A stretch of 64,000 bases of DNA from Bacteroidota bacterium (lineage in GTDB: Bacteria > Bacteroidota > Bacteroidia > UKL13-3): contig JANYDU010000028.1 of assembly GCA_025359805.1 (NCBI GenBank), forward strand, positions 59,535 to 123,534. Reading direction: 5' to 3'. The position numbers and the translations under genes are program-made. Shown one piece after another: positions 51,941 through 61,776 of this stretch; position 1 is the stretch's first letter, and each line of letters opens with the position of its first letter. Below the pieces are notes generated by a model. It was not told the origin of the DNA. It made no database searches and worked only from the letters and a program-made list of their open reading frames with translations.

Positions 51941-54900
51941 AAATCTGTACTCATCGAAATATAAAATACAGGTTTTTGATTTACCTCTCTATCTTGAATT
52001 CCCCAAGCCATATCGCCTCTTATAAAATATCCAAATAGTTTACTGCGTAACCCTCCTCCAAATCCCGCAACAATTGGATCTCGTACATTAATAACTGTTG
52101 CTTGTGTATATTGATTTACAATTACTAATTTTTGGTTAAACGTGTTATCATCAGAATATGGATTTGTTCCTGTCCAGGCAGTGCCAATATCAAAAAACGG
52201 AACAATTTGAAAGTTAGAAATAAAGTCGGAGCGAATAGGTTTGTTAATTAAATAACTGAAAATCGGAAACCTAATTTCATTGTTAATTACAGCAAATGAA
52301 CTTCCGTTTCTTATATTTTGATTAAACCCTCGCATGTTTGTGGCAAGCGCTTGAAAAGCATAAAACTCATTGCTTGTACTATTATTACTGTTATCATAAT
52401 TGGGGAATAAAGAGTTGTCTACTCCACCCATTACATATTTAACTTTCGCCTGTCCGAATGAAGTATTATAAGTTACACGAGTACAAAAAATAAGTTGACG
52501 ATGAATTTTTTGGTAATGCCTAAAATCAAAACCTATTGTGTTTAGTTGTACATTATTATCTTGTGCATTATAATACCTTTCATAAAAAATTTTAAAGCGA
52601 GTACCGTTCCATAAGTTCAACCCTTTTGGAATGGTATTGTCATACACATACTCCGTTTTAAAGCCAACCCAATAAATCAATCTGTCGGGTGTTTCTATAG
52701 ACTGTTGGCTGGTTGATTGGTATATGTCACGGTCTTGTCTTGCAAAAACATTTAACCTTAAACTTGCTACCGGACTAAAAGGATATTTGATTACATAACG
52801 TAATTCGTGCGATGTACTTTTTATAGTTGTAGTTCCATCTGATCCATTTCGCACTTGACGGTAAAACATCAGTTTTTGATCGAGTCGTTTCTTTAATGTT
52901 TCATAAGATAAAAAATAATCTGTGCCATTAAAATCGAGGGGAATTCTAAATCCAGCAGTAATTCTATAGTCTTCCAACAAATCAACCATACCTAATTTTA
53001 CCATGGCATTTAAACCTGGGTTAAATAAATTTTGCCCAGCTGGAGTAATAGGTTGGTAGTATGAATTGATTACGGAATTGTCCAATTGTGTTACAAAATG
53101 ATCTGGAAAAAAAGTAACATCATAAAAACGAGGAGCGGCTAATTTAAATATTTTTGCACTTTTAATTTCGGCCTGCTGAAAAGAGGGTTTTACATCTTCG
53201 GCTTTAAAAATTTTAGGCGTAAAATCGTTTACAAAAAAATAGGCGTTGCTATCAACTGTTACTTTCTTATCTGTATTTGGGAGCTCTACTCGTTCAATAG
53301 TTTTGGGCTGGCGCGTATTAAAAATTTCAGGACCCGTAACAAAAGGTTTTGTAGCAAATCCACTTTTTAGTCGATATAAATTTGGATATGTTTCTACCTT
53401 TTTACTTTCTTCCACTACGTCATTTATCACAGGCGAATATTTGATATAATATTTTCCGTTTTCTTTTACCATATCATACACGGTTTGATTTTGGCGGCAC
53501 ATATCTTGTGCTAAAATACTACGGTCGTAATTGGTAATTGGATAAGTAAACACTACATCTTTGGTATGAATTATGGTATCAATTTTTGCAACGTTTTCAT
53601 TTAATAGAATCCGTTTTCCATCATACAAAAAACTTTCGCCTTTGGTTTCAAGTGTTTCAAAATTTAAGGTATCAGTTGGTGTTGTATCTTTATAGTTTAT
53701 TTGCAACTCGGTATAATCATATTGCTCTTCTACACGCACTGCATAACGATTTTCAATCCCATTGTATTCTGTTAAATAGGAGTAAAATTGAGTGTTATAA
53801 TCCATAGGTTGTGTTTCATTTATGTTTGGAGTGTTGCTCAATCGTTTCATTTTTTTATTACCTGTTTCAAAATCATATAAGAAAATATCGAAGTTATTAT
53901 CAGGGCGTAGTGCAGTGCTTTGAGCTGCTCCTAATAATTCATTATTTCTGTTTGAGCTGAAAATTATTTTTGTTGAATTTTCTACAAAGCGAGGATATAA
54001 ATCATCAGATGGATCATTGGTTATTTGTCGTTCCTTGCGGCTTTGCATATCATACACATATATGTCTGATTGACCTTTGCGAATAGCCGATAACACAATT
54101 GTTCGTCCATTATCAGCATAAGAAAAACTGGTAATTTTATCAAACTTTAAAAATGTAAGTGTTTCTTTTTTCTTTGATTTTATTTCGACTGTTGTGATAA
54201 AAACTTTCCCTTTTTTTTCATGCACATAAGAAAATTTATCTCCTCCCGGATGCCATGATAAAATTGGAAAAGAATGATCAAGATTGGTTTGGTAATATTT
54301 TAATCCACCTTTGTGAATGCGTTTTGATTTGTTGGTTTTAGTATCTACCAACCAAACTTTATATTTACCCGAATTGTTTGTTGTAAATGCTACATAATCT
54401 CCTTTAGGCCCAACTTTCATTTGAGGTTCAACAATGGGACGTAATCTTTTTTTGATTTTGAAATCGTTGTTTGGAAGTTTGCGGTTTACATCTTCTTTGG
54501 CATATTGTTCTTGATAATATTTCAACCAATCTTTCATCGTTTGATTCATGTCATAACCTGTAACATAAACTAAAGCACTTTCAAAATTTCGGCTCAATCG
54601 TGTAACATAAATCATATTTGCCACCACCTCTACGCCATATTTATCAACTAAAAAACGCCAAAATGAATGTCCTGCAAGTTGCGCATCACTTTGAACAAGC
54701 CTATTAAATTTCACTTTCTTTTTTGAAAGAATAATATCTTTCATTTTATTATCTTTTTCTACATCCCAATCTTTTCCTAAGTATGAAGTAAGTCCAAATA
54801 ATTGCCAATCGGCAAGATTTAATAAAGCGGCATTTTGTAATCTTTCTTGAATGCTTCCTCCAAATAATAATTCGTTGATTAGTACCAACGACATTCCCGA

Positions 54901-55323
54901 TTTTATTTGTTGAACAAAATGATCGTGATTTCCATCAAAATAAATAAATATTTTATTGTTTACTACTTGCGTGTAACCACCAGTATTTTGTGGCACATCC
55001 GTTAATCCAAAATTAGTTTGCTTGTAATCAGAGAGTGTATTGTAGCAAATAATTTCAACACGCCCGCTCAACCTGTGATCTACAATTTTTTCAATTTCAT
55101 TTAATTGTTCTTCGGCAGTTCGGCAAGCAAATGTTCCAAGTTCTCTTCCACCTGAATAAAAATAAGAATCAAAATTTTCGCTACGAACAAACGACCATTC
55201 AAACTTTCCGTATTGAACTCTATTTTGCCCAAAGTTGGTGTACATGCCTTGTGCCGCAATTTTTTGAGAAAATATTGCTATACAAAAAAGGAAAATAATA
55301 TATTTTATAAAACGCTGTTGCAC
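51937..55323 (-). CDS. TolB-like propeller fused to Omp85-type outer-membrane barrel
   Basis: About 1128 residues from the proposed GTG at 55323 (a longer frame opens at 55380). After a signal peptide ([17 protein letters not shown]) comes a ~250-residue region with peptidase-MA-like features but no HExxH, then PD40/TolB-type propeller repeats ([40 protein letters not shown]), and finally a D15/BamA-like barrel with [19 protein letters not shown] and a terminal MSTDF. Probably an outer-membrane protein with a periplasmic propeller. Confidence 0.8.
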   Translation of the reverse strand: MQQRFIKYIIFLFCIAIFSQKIAAQGMYTNFGQNRVQYGKFEWSFVRSENFDSYFYSGGRELGTFACRTAEEQLNEIEKIVDHRLSGRVEIICYNTLSDYKQTNFGLTDVPQNTGGYTQVVNNKIFIYFDGNHDHFVQQIKSGMSLVLINELLFGGSIQERLQNAALLNLADWQLFGLTSYLGKDWDVEKDNKMKDIILSKKKVKFNRLVQSDAQLAGHSFWRFLVDKYGVEVVANMIYVTRLSRNFESALVYVTGYDMNQTMKDWLKYYQEQYAKEDVNRKLPNNDFKIKKRLRPIVEPQMKVGPKGDYVAFTTNNSGKYKVWLVDTKTNKSKRIHKGGLKYYQTNLDHSFPILSWHPGGDKFSYVHEKKGKVFITTVEIKSKKKETLTFLKFDKITSFSYADNGRTIVLSAIRKGQSDIYVYDMQSRKERQITNDPSDDLYPRFVENSTKIIFSSNRNNELLGAAQSTALRPDNNFDIFLYDFETGNKKMKRLSNTPNINETQPMDYNTQFYSYLTEYNGIENRYAVRVEEQYDYTELQINYKDTTPTDTLNFETLETKGESFLYDGKRILLNENVAKIDTIIHTKDVVFTYPITNYDRSILAQDMCRQNQTVYDMVKENGKYYIKYSPVINDVVEESKKVETYPNLYRLKSGFATKPFVTGPEIFNTRQPKTIERVELPNTDKKVTVDSNAYFFVNDFTPKIFKAEDVKPSFQQAEIKSAKIFKLAAPRFYDVTFFPDHFVTQLDNSVINSYYQPITPAGQNLFNPGLNAMVKLGMVDLLEDYRITAGFRIPLDFNGTDYFLSYETLKKRLDQKLMFYRQVRNGSDGTTTIKSTSHELRYVIKYPFSPVASLRLNVFARQDRDIYQSTSQQSIETPDRLIYWVGFKTEYVYDNTIPKGLNLWNGTRFKIFYERYYNAQDNNVQLNTIGFDFRHYQKIHRQLIFCTRVTYNTSFGQAKVKYVMGGVDNSLFPNYDNSNNSTSNEFYAFQALATNMRGFNQNIRNGSSFAVINNEIRFPIFSYLINKPIRSDFISNFQIVPFFDIGTAWTGTNPYSDDNTFNQKLVIVNQYTQATVINVRDPIVAGFGGGLRSKLFGYFIRGDMAWGIQDREVNQKPVFYISMSTDF

Positions 55324-55413
55324 TAAATTTACAAATAGGTAAATGCAATCAAATTTGCATATTCTATTCCTGTAAAGCAAATGAAAATTCAGTTAAAATC
55401 GCATCTTTGTTAA

Positions 55414-56055
55414 ATGATTCAAGTAAAACAATTTACTTTTAACGAATTTCAGGAAAACACGTATGTGGTTTATGACGAAACCAATGAATGCATTATTGTT
55501 GATCCCGGTTGCCATCATCATGCGGAACAAAAAATGTTAACTGATTTTATTGACGATAATAATTTAAAGCCCGTGAAGCTTATTAATACGCATTGTCATA
55601 TTGATCATGTATTGGGAAATAATTTTGTTGCTAATAAATATAACCTTGAGTTGTATTTTCATAAAGATGAATTAAAAACTTATAGCGAAACGGGAAGATG
55701 GGCACAGCTATTTGGTTTAATAATGGAAGAAATTCCTGAAAAAAAGATATTTATAAATGAAGGTGATCAAATCCATTTTGGACATTCCGTTTTTGATATA
55801 TTTTTTACTCCGGGGCATTCTGTAGCCAGTTTATCTTTTTATAATAAAGAGCAAAAAATATGTATTTCGGGTGATGTATTATTTTTAGAAAGTATTGGCA
55901 GAACCGATTTGCCGGGAGGTAATTTTGAAACACTTATCAATAGCATCAAACAAAAATTATTTACTTTGGCTGATGATGTTGCAGTATATTCAGGACATGG
56001 ATACCCAACTACAATTGGTCACGAAAAAAAATTTAACCCGTATTTGAATGGGTAG
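55414..56055 (+). CDS. MBL-fold metallohydrolase (glyoxalase II-like)
   Basis: 213 residues with the metal motif THCHIDH, further ligands in FFTPGHS, SGDVLF and SGHGYPT, the pattern of YcbL/glyoxalase II-like hydrolases. Short length without the GloB C-terminal helical domain makes YcbL-type more likely. The ATG is only five bases after a -7-like element (CATCTTTG, 55402-55409). Convergent with the broken XRE gene. Confidence 0.9.
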   Translation: MIQVKQFTFNEFQENTYVVYDETNECIIVDPGCHHHAEQKMLTDFIDDNNLKPVKLINTHCHIDHVLGNNFVANKYNLELYFHKDELKTYSETGRWAQLFGLIMEEIPEKKIFINEGDQIHFGHSVFDIFFTPGHSVASLSFYNKEQKICISGDVLFLESIGRTDLPGGNFETLINSIKQKLFTLADDVAVYSGHGYPTTIGHEKKFNPYLNG

Positions 56056-56059
56056 TTTT

Positions 56060-56320
56060 TTATTTAACTTTTTGATAAGGAATTTTAAAATTTAATAATT
56101 CTTTTGCTTCAACATTTAGTGCATCGGCTAATATAAAAAGATTGGTTACGCTTGTTGCTATTTGTCCTCTTTCAATTCTTCCTATTTGACTTTTAGTAAG
56201 GTTACTCTCGCAAGCAAGTTGATCTTGTGAAATATTTTCAGCCTCTCTTAGAGAGCGAATATGAGCTACTAAAGTTGCGAGCCGTTTTATATCTCTTGCT
56301 GATTTGCTTCCGATTTGTTT
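56060..56320 (-). pseudogene. XRE-family HTH gene lacking a usable start codon
   Basis: This open frame of 86 codons encodes a clear XRE helix-turn-helix: HIRSLREAENISQDQLA, LTKSQIGRIERGQ, NLFILADALNVEAKELLNF. It is preceded in frame by TAA (56321-56323) and has no ATG, GTG or TTG anywhere. Neither other frame upstream supplies a start close by. It is thus either a degraded gene that has lost its 5' end or one using a rare start such as the ATC at 56314. It is too short or unstarted to appear as a normal ORF. Confidence 0.7.
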
Positions 56321-56341
56321 TTATATATTATTGAATAATAA

Positions 56342-56575
56342 TTTTCAAATTTTTATAAAGTCGCTTCAAAATATTTGCAAAAATTTATTCCTTTACACAA
56401 TCATTTACCAGGCATACCATCAGCAACAGAAATGCAAAAGGAAGGAAGTCTTAATATTGGCGATATGCAATTAAAATTGCTTGAAAAGGTGGAAGTGTTA
56501 ACTTCGTATGTATTGGAACTCAAACAACAAAATGAAGAGTTGAAAAGCAGATTATGCAATTTAGAAAAGAAATAA
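56342..56575 (+). pseudogene. Truncated C-terminal tail of a fibre/adhesin-like surface protein
   Basis: The frame (TTG at 56375 is the only usable start) reads HNHLPGIPSATEMQKEG, NIGDMQLKLLEKVE, then a coiled-coil end (TSYVLELKQQNEELKSRL). This is the conserved C-terminal end of long Bacteroidota tail-fibre-like or repeat surface proteins; the rest is missing. It is preceded in frame by TAA at 56339-56341. Its last 22 bases contain the ATG of the next gene, so it may still couple translation. Confidence 0.65.
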
Positions 56576-57252
56576 TTTTGGCATGCGGTATACTACTATT
56601 TTTAGCAAAAGTTAATGCACAATCATCGTGGCATTTTGCTGCTAAAGTATCTGTTACCAATTCCAATTTTGCGTTTAACAAAAGCTCAACTATATACAGT
56701 TCTAAATGGGATAAAGTGGATGTTGCTTTTGTACCTAAAATAGGGTTTGCTATTTCGGCAGAAATTGAAAAACATATTTATAAAAAATGGAGTATTACAG
56801 GTGCAATTAAATATTCTAAGTGGGGAGGGAAAATCAATTCAACGATGAGAGCCTATGCATTAAACGAGTTTGATATGGATATTAATTATCAAAGTATTTT
56901 GATACCTGTTTGTTTGAAATATTTTTTTTGTAACAAAAACAAAACATCATTTCATGTATTTGGCGGATATGCTTACTGCAATACTTTTGATTTAAATTAT
57001 GTAGCTAAAACAAATTTTGGGACAGCACAACCTATTAATGAAAAAATGGATTTAACCACAGGTGTTTTATGTTTTGGTATTGGCGCAGAGTATAAAATTA
57101 CAAATAAAATTTATGGATTGCTATCTTTAGAAGTGAATAATGATATGCTATTAAACAATAACAGAAAACAAAATTACCAAGGTATAAATGGTTTTGATTA
57201 TATACCTATAAATTATAATTTATTTGAAATAAATTTTGGAATAAAGATTTAA
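56554..57252 (+). CDS. Outer-membrane beta-barrel (porin-family) protein
   Basis: 232 residues with signal peptide MQFRKEIILACGILLFLAKVNAQ and an 8-strand-like barrel (WSITGAIKYSKWGG, SILIPVCLKYFF, FHVFGGYAYCNT, GVLCFGIGAEYKI, FEINFGIKI), the OMP_b-brl_2 kind frequent in Bacteroidota. Ends with a terminal aromatic-free strand. Starts within the fibre-tail remnant. Confidence 0.78.
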   Translation: MQFRKEIILACGILLFLAKVNAQSSWHFAAKVSVTNSNFAFNKSSTIYSSKWDKVDVAFVPKIGFAISAEIEKHIYKKWSITGAIKYSKWGGKINSTMRAYALNEFDMDINYQSILIPVCLKYFFCNKNKTSFHVFGGYAYCNTFDLNYVAKTNFGTAQPINEKMDLTTGVLCFGIGAEYKITNKIYGLLSLEVNNDMLLNNNRKQNYQGINGFDYIPINYNLFEINFGIKI

Positions 57253-57256
57253 CGAT

Positions 57257-58012
57257 ATGAAGAAAAATATTTTTGTTTTATTGTTGGTAGGTTTTTCATT
57301 ACACCTTTTTGCACAACAGAAGGATACTTTATTTTTTTCTGATTCATCTTCAATAAAAACAAAAAAGACGAGCAGATTCAAGCATCATTTCGGGGCAACA
57401 TTATCCATTTATAATAATATGCTTTACATTAATAAAGACCTTCATTATACGAAATCATCTCCTTTGCAAACAGGTCAAACTTTTGCACTTTTTTATGAAA
57501 TTGCTTATAAAAAACGTTTTAGCACAGAGTTGGGAATGCGTATTTATAGTGCTAGTAAAAATGCAATTAGTTTTACTACCGACACCTTAAGGTTTGATGT
57601 GAATATGAATACGGCCATAATGTATGACATATACATATATGAGAAATATTATATTAATAAAACGTTTAAAAACACTTTTGTAGGATTTGGGATATCATAT
57701 AGTGAAATAAATTTTTATTGGGATGGAACAATGTTTAATCATAACAAACCATTAACAACTATAGGTTCTAATTATAATTCTAATAATTATGTAACCAATA
57801 TTTCACTTGTGATAGGAAAAGAGTTTGCAATAAAGAAAATGCTATTTGATTTTAGATTAAGTTATAACCACCCCGTATATTTTCAAAACAATAAACCTCC
57901 AAAGTTTGACTATACAGAAGGTTTGTCAACAACTTTTGCAAATCTTTATGGCACTCAAAATATATTATATAGGTATGATAATATTCAATTCGGCATTTCA
58001 TTTAAATTATAA
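57257..58012 (+). CDS. Exported barrel-like protein of unknown function
   Basis: 251 residues: signal peptide MKKNIFVLLLVGFSLHLFAQ and alternating strands rich in Tyr, Phe and Asn (FALFYEIAYKKRF, FVGFGISYSEINFY, NISLVIGKEFAIKK, YDNIQFGISFKL). It starts 4 bases after the OMP gene, forming a pair with it. No family recognised. Confidence 0.72.
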   Translation: MKKNIFVLLLVGFSLHLFAQQKDTLFFSDSSSIKTKKTSRFKHHFGATLSIYNNMLYINKDLHYTKSSPLQTGQTFALFYEIAYKKRFSTELGMRIYSASKNAISFTTDTLRFDVNMNTAIMYDIYIYEKYYINKTFKNTFVGFGISYSEINFYWDGTMFNHNKPLTTIGSNYNSNNYVTNISLVIGKEFAIKKMLFDFRLSYNHPVYFQNNKPPKFDYTEGLSTTFANLYGTQNILYRYDNIQFGISFKL

Positions 58013-58016
58013 ATAC

Positions 58017-58392
58017 ATGAAAAAAATATTTCTTTTATTTTACTTGATATAATATTCCTTGTTCAAGTCAAATCACAATTTTGACTTTACAGATTGTGCA
58101 GTACTCACACATACCTATAATGGATTTGTTGTATAGTTTACTCTCTCCAAATCCTGTTACTGGAAATTCAATATTATCTTATCACTTACCTGAAAGTGGT
58201 CATGTAAAAATAAGTGTTTGTAATTCTAACTTTGAACAAATTTCAGTTATAGAAGAATCAAATAAACTAAGAGGAGATTTTACAACTACCTTATCAGGAG
58301 CTGATATGCCAGTTGGTCCAAATTATTATATGATTGAGTTTACAAGTACAAAAATATCACGACAGATTAAACGGTTTTCAGTGATTCATTAA
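58017..58392 (+). pseudogene. Decayed T9SS cargo gene (signal peptide start and sorting domain only)
   Basis: ATG at 58017 opens a signal-peptide-like start (MKKIFLLFYLI) that hits TAA after 11 codons. A second frame continues a hydrophobic VQVKSQ stretch, and a third frame from about 58084 to 58392 encodes a type A T9SS sorting domain (LLSPNPVTGNSILSYHLP, GHVKISVCNSN, GPNYYMIEF, KRFSVIH). So both ends of a secreted protein survive, the body is gone, and there are frame changes between. Sequencing error cannot explain the missing body. Confidence 0.65.
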
Positions 58393-58916
58393 AATAACTT
58401 CTCTGTAATAGCATTTAGTTTTTCATCCGAATAATTTCCAGAAGTGTGGTATATTATTTTACCATCTTTATCCAATACAAAAAATTGTGGTTCACTTGCA
58501 TCATCAATAGATGCAGCTTTCATAAATTCTTTTACATCTTGTTCACTCATCATAAAATTATCGTGTAGTTTTTTATCGGTATTTTTCTTGGCACGCTCTT
58601 TAATTTCATTGGTGGCTAACTTGGCAATTCCTTTTAACATTCCCACAAAACATAAATTGGCATCATACATTCTTCCCGCCATTAAACCGCCCATACCTTC
58701 GGCAATTAGTGAGTTATACAAAGGCGTGTTCCAAGCCCTTAATGCTTTTTCGGCTTTTGCAGATAGCGCCATTGCTACAACCGTTTTCTTTCCCATCACA
58801 TCAGCAGGAATACTTACTTTTTTATCATTCAAATTTTCGCAAACCAATACCGGAAATTGTTGAGCAAAACTTGTAATAGAAATAATAGAACAAAGAATAA
58901 AAAATATTTTTTTCAT
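58389..58916 (-). CDS. Exported thioredoxin-like fold protein without CxxC
   Basis: 175 residues with signal peptide MKKIFFILCSIISITSFAQ. Strand-like VLVCENLNDKKVSIPADVMGKKTVVAMAL and the C-terminal EPQFFVLDKDGKIIYHTSGNYS resemble the thioredoxin/AhpC fold, but no CxxC is present. A non-catalytic or structural Trx-like role is inferred. Downstream of gcvH on the same strand but separated by a terminator. Confidence 0.68.
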   Translation of the reverse strand: MKKIFFILCSIISITSFAQQFPVLVCENLNDKKVSIPADVMGKKTVVAMALSAKAEKALRAWNTPLYNSLIAEGMGGLMAGRMYDANLCFVGMLKGIAKLATNEIKERAKKNTDKKLHDNFMMSEQDVKEFMKAASIDDASEPQFFVLDKDGKIIYHTSGNYSDEKLNAITEKLF

Positions 58917-58924
58917 GGTGCTTA

Positions 58925-58961
58925 AAATAAAAAGAGGAACAACTATTCATTGCTCCTCTTT
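58925..58961 (-). terminator. Intrinsic terminator of gcvH
   Basis: On the minus strand AAAGAGGA and TCCTCTTT (58961-58954 and 58938-58931) form an 8-bp stem followed by a T-rich tail (TTTTTATTTT), 20 bases beyond the gcvH stop. Confidence 0.75.
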
Positions 58962-58980
58962 AAAATTATTTATAAATAAA

Positions 58981-59361
58981 TTATGCGTTTACTAATGTTT
59001 TATAATCGGCAACGTTCATCAATCCATCTACTTCGCTTTTATTTGAAATGGAGCATTTAATCATCCACCCATCGCCATACACATCATTGTTTACTAACTC
59101 CGGTGCAGTATCTAATTTTGCATTTACTTCAAGCACATCGCCACTAATTGGCATAAACAAATCCGAAACAGTTTTAACCGCTTCAACGGTACCAAATACA
59201 TCATGTTGTTTAACATGTTTGCCTTTTGATGCAATATCAACGTAAACAATATCGCCCAACTCATGTTGAGCAAAATCAGTGATGCCAATGTAAGCAACAT
59301 CACCATCAATACGAACCCACTCGTGGTCTTTAGTGTAAAGGAGATTTTCAGGAAAATTCAT
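58981..59361 (-). CDS. gcvH: Glycine cleavage system H protein
   Basis: 126-residue lipoyl-bearing shuttle of the glycine cleavage complex. The lipoylation Lys is in [16 protein letters not shown], preceded by [15 protein letters not shown] and [10 protein letters not shown] are also family-typical. Normal length. Other gcv genes are not in the window. A terminator follows at 58925-58961. Confidence 0.97.
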   Translation of the reverse strand: MNFPENLLYTKDHEWVRIDGDVAYIGITDFAQHELGDIVYVDIASKGKHVKQHDVFGTVEAVKTVSDLFMPISGDVLEVNAKLDTAPELVNNDVYGDGWMIKCSISNKSEVDGLMNVADYKTLVNA

Positions 59362-59448
59362 AACTAGTTTTTATTTTAAATCAGCCGCAAAATAAACTTT
59401 CTGATGATGAAAAAAAATGAATGAAAGAAATCTATTTATCTTGCGGGC

Positions 59449-60126
59449 ATGGTTGGTAAATTATACCTTGTTCCCACGCCTATTGGTAATCTCGAAGATA
59501 TTACTCTTAGGGCGCTTCGCATCTTAAAAGAGGTGGATGTTATTTTAGCTGAAGACACCCGCCAGAGCATCAAATTATTAAAACATTATGAAATTGAGAA
59601 GACATTAATTCCTTACCACATGCATAATGAACATCGCGAGCTTCAGCGGTTTGTGAAGATGCTTGAAGATGGAAAAAATTTGGCCTTAATTAGTGATGCA
59701 GGAACTCCTGCTATTTCGGATCCAGGATTTTTAATTGTGAGAGAATGTTTAAGAAACGAAATTGCTGTTGAATGTTTACCGGGTGCCACAGCTTTTGTTC
59801 CAGCATTAGTAAATAGCGGATTGCCAAGTGATAGTTTTTGTTTTGAAGGATTTTTGCCAGAAAAAAAAGGCAGGCAAACGATGCTAAAAAAATTATGCGA
59901 AGAAGAACGAACCATTATTATTTATGAATCGCCACATCGGCTGTTAAAAACATTGCAACAATTTAAAGAATATTTTGGTGACGACAGACAGGTTTCTGTT
60001 TCACGTGAGCTCACAAAAATGTTTGAAGAAACCGTTAATGGAACCATTACCGAATTGATTGCACACTTTAGCGTAAAGCCAGTTAAAGGAGAAATTGTAA
60101 TGGTGATTGCTGGGAAGAAAAGTTGA
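59449..60126 (+). CDS. rsmI: 16S rRNA 2'-O-methyltransferase RsmI
   Basis: 225-residue SAM-dependent enzyme of the tetrapyrrole-methylase-type fold methylating C1402 of 16S rRNA. LVPTPIGNLEDITLRA, AEDTRQS, LISDAGTPAISDPG and CLPGATAFVPAL are diagnostic; the C-terminus has SRELTKMFEE and KGEIVMVI. Convergent with ppx. Confidence 0.96.
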   Translation: MVGKLYLVPTPIGNLEDITLRALRILKEVDVILAEDTRQSIKLLKHYEIEKTLIPYHMHNEHRELQRFVKMLEDGKNLALISDAGTPAISDPGFLIVRECLRNEIAVECLPGATAFVPALVNSGLPSDSFCFEGFLPEKKGRQTMLKKLCEEERTIIIYESPHRLLKTLQQFKEYFGDDRQVSVSRELTKMFEETVNGTITELIAHFSVKPVKGEIVMVIAGKKS

Positions 60127-60143
60127 TGCAAATCGAAAAACAA

Positions 60144-61022
60144 TTACGAGTGCATTTCTAATAACTCGTGTAAAATGCCATCTTTCAATCCAGCACTTGG
60201 CGCAGATAATTGTTGAATATCGGCCCACTTTAAAATACGCAAATAAATATCAGCAGAAGGTTCAATCACATCTGCTCTATCAGGGTTTAGTTTATAGAAT
60301 TCAATGCGATTTTTCATCGTCATCTTTTTAATATTTTTATAAAAGTCGTCCAATTGTTGGGTAGAAATTCTTAGCTCCGCAGATGTAGGATTAATGATAG
60401 ATGCAATTTTATTGATGGTTCCACTTGTAGCAATGGCATTGGTATGTTGCACATCAGTAACATGGCTTTTTACATACTCTTCCAATTCTTTCCAAGCCTT
60501 TTTATTGATGCCATTATCAAGCAATCTAACTGTTCCAATATTAAATGAAACAGAATCGTAAGCTTTGCAATTTTTAATAACAGTCATCTCTGTACTTCCA
60601 CCACCCACATCAATAGTTAAATAATTTTTTTCGGGTTTAAACAAGTGCGCAATTGATTTTAAAATTAATTCCGATTCACGTTTGCCATCAATAATATCAA
60701 TTTTTAGTCCAGTGTTTCTTTCTACTTTTTCGGCAATTTTATTTCCGTTGCTGGCTTCACGCATGGCACTTGTTGCGCATGCCATATAATGTTCTACACC
60801 GTAAGCTTCCATCAATAATTTAAAGGCCTCCATGGCTTTATAAAACACTTGACGTTTTTCCTTCCCAATTTTTTGTTCTTTAAACGCATCATCACCCAAC
60901 CTAATTGGAATACGAACAAACTCTACTCGTTTGTATGGTTCAGGTCCTGAAGTGTCATTTAATCTGGCAATCTGTAATCGCACAGCATTTGATCCAATAT
61001 CTATAGCTGCAAATTTCATCAT
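60144..61022 (-). CDS. ppx: Ppx/GppA phosphatase-family protein
   Basis: 292 residues of the actin-like ASKHA fold: AAIDIGSNAVRLQIARL, ATSAMREASN, TIDVGGGSTEM and TSGTINKIASI. Only the core domain is present, without the HD-type C-terminal part of long Ppx. Expected activity is exopolyphosphatase or pppGpp phosphatase; which one cannot be decided. Confidence 0.88.
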   Translation of the reverse strand: MMKFAAIDIGSNAVRLQIARLNDTSGPEPYKRVEFVRIPIRLGDDAFKEQKIGKEKRQVFYKAMEAFKLLMEAYGVEHYMACATSAMREASNGNKIAEKVERNTGLKIDIIDGKRESELILKSIAHLFKPEKNYLTIDVGGGSTEMTVIKNCKAYDSVSFNIGTVRLLDNGINKKAWKELEEYVKSHVTDVQHTNAIATSGTINKIASIINPTSAELRISTQQLDDFYKNIKKMTMKNRIEFYKLNPDRADVIEPSADIYLRILKWADIQQLSAPSAGLKDGILHELLEMHS

Positions 61023-61141
61023 GTAATTTTTTCATTCGCAATATGAATGATTTGGATGAAATTTAATAAAGTAAAATGTTAAATAATTTCTAAATCAAGA
61101 ATTTTGATTTATTGACGAATTTTAATGTAAAAATATAAAGG

Positions 61142-61723
61142 CTAATTTGATGCACTTTTCAATATCACTCTTGAGATAGAGTCAAGTCTACCTGATTTTG
61201 CGTATAAAAGATTTAGCTCATTATCAAGAATTATGTATGATGGGAATCCACCAATTGTATCACAACTTGTGCATATTTGTTTGAAGAATTTTTTATATTT
61301 TGGATGTGGATTAAATTGCTTACCATAAACATTGATGTCTAAAATAAAAGTTGGCGACCTAAACTTCTTATAAGTTAGATATTGTTTATATTCAGAAATA
61401 TAAAACCAATCATCTGCTGTGAAAAAAACCAATGTATTGTTTGTATCTTTCTCTAATGAAGCAAATTCATCAAAAGAGTAATTTGCAGACGGACACCAAT
61501 AGGTATATGAAACAATAATATTTATTTTTCTATTGCGCAGTTTTAAATATTTTTTTAACTCCTCATGGTTTATTGAATATATTTCATTTTCATTTACAAC
61601 GTAATTTAATTCTGTTAGATTTTTGGGTGCTTTTTCTTTACTTAGTTTTTGATTTGTATAAGTAGGGTTTACACAAGAATAGTAAACAAATAAAATTAAT
61701 ATCAGAAAAAATCTACTGTTCAT
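61142..61723 (-). CDS. Lipoprotein with thioredoxin-like fold
   Basis: 193 residues with a lipoprotein-like signal (lipobox YYSC, Cys at 17, weak at -3). The body fits a thioredoxin-like fold: INIIVSYTYWCPSANYSFDEF (WCPS with a single Cys), FFTADDW, RSPTFILDINVYG, then CTSCDTIGGFPSYIILD containing a cis-Pro-like FPSY. A second CxxC (CTSC) is late. TlpA/ResA-like redox or structural function is inferred. Downstream of the lipoprotein at 61777 across a strong terminator. Confidence 0.7.
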   Translation of the reverse strand: MNSRFFLILILFVYYSCVNPTYTNQKLSKEKAPKNLTELNYVVNENEIYSINHEELKKYLKLRNRKINIIVSYTYWCPSANYSFDEFASLEKDTNNTLVFFTADDWFYISEYKQYLTYKKFRSPTFILDINVYGKQFNPHPKYKKFFKQICTSCDTIGGFPSYIILDNELNLLYAKSGRLDSISRVILKSASN

Positions 61724-61734
61724 TTTTTTAAAAC

Positions 61735-61762
61735 GAAAATAGGGGATAATCCCCCTATTTTC
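61735..61762 (-). terminator. Strong intrinsic terminator between two lipoprotein genes
   Basis: GAAAATAGGGG (61735-61745) and CCCCTATTTTC (61752-61762) form a perfect 11-bp stem with a 6-base loop. On the minus strand it lies 15 bases after the stop of the 61777 gene, and a T-rich stretch follows. Confidence 0.75.
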
Positions 61763-61776
61763 TTAAAATTAAAATA

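Noticed and set aside
56342..58392. Prophage remnant
   Set aside because: The fibre-like tail is of the type seen in chromosomal surface proteins; no capsid, terminase, integrase or lysis genes are nearby.
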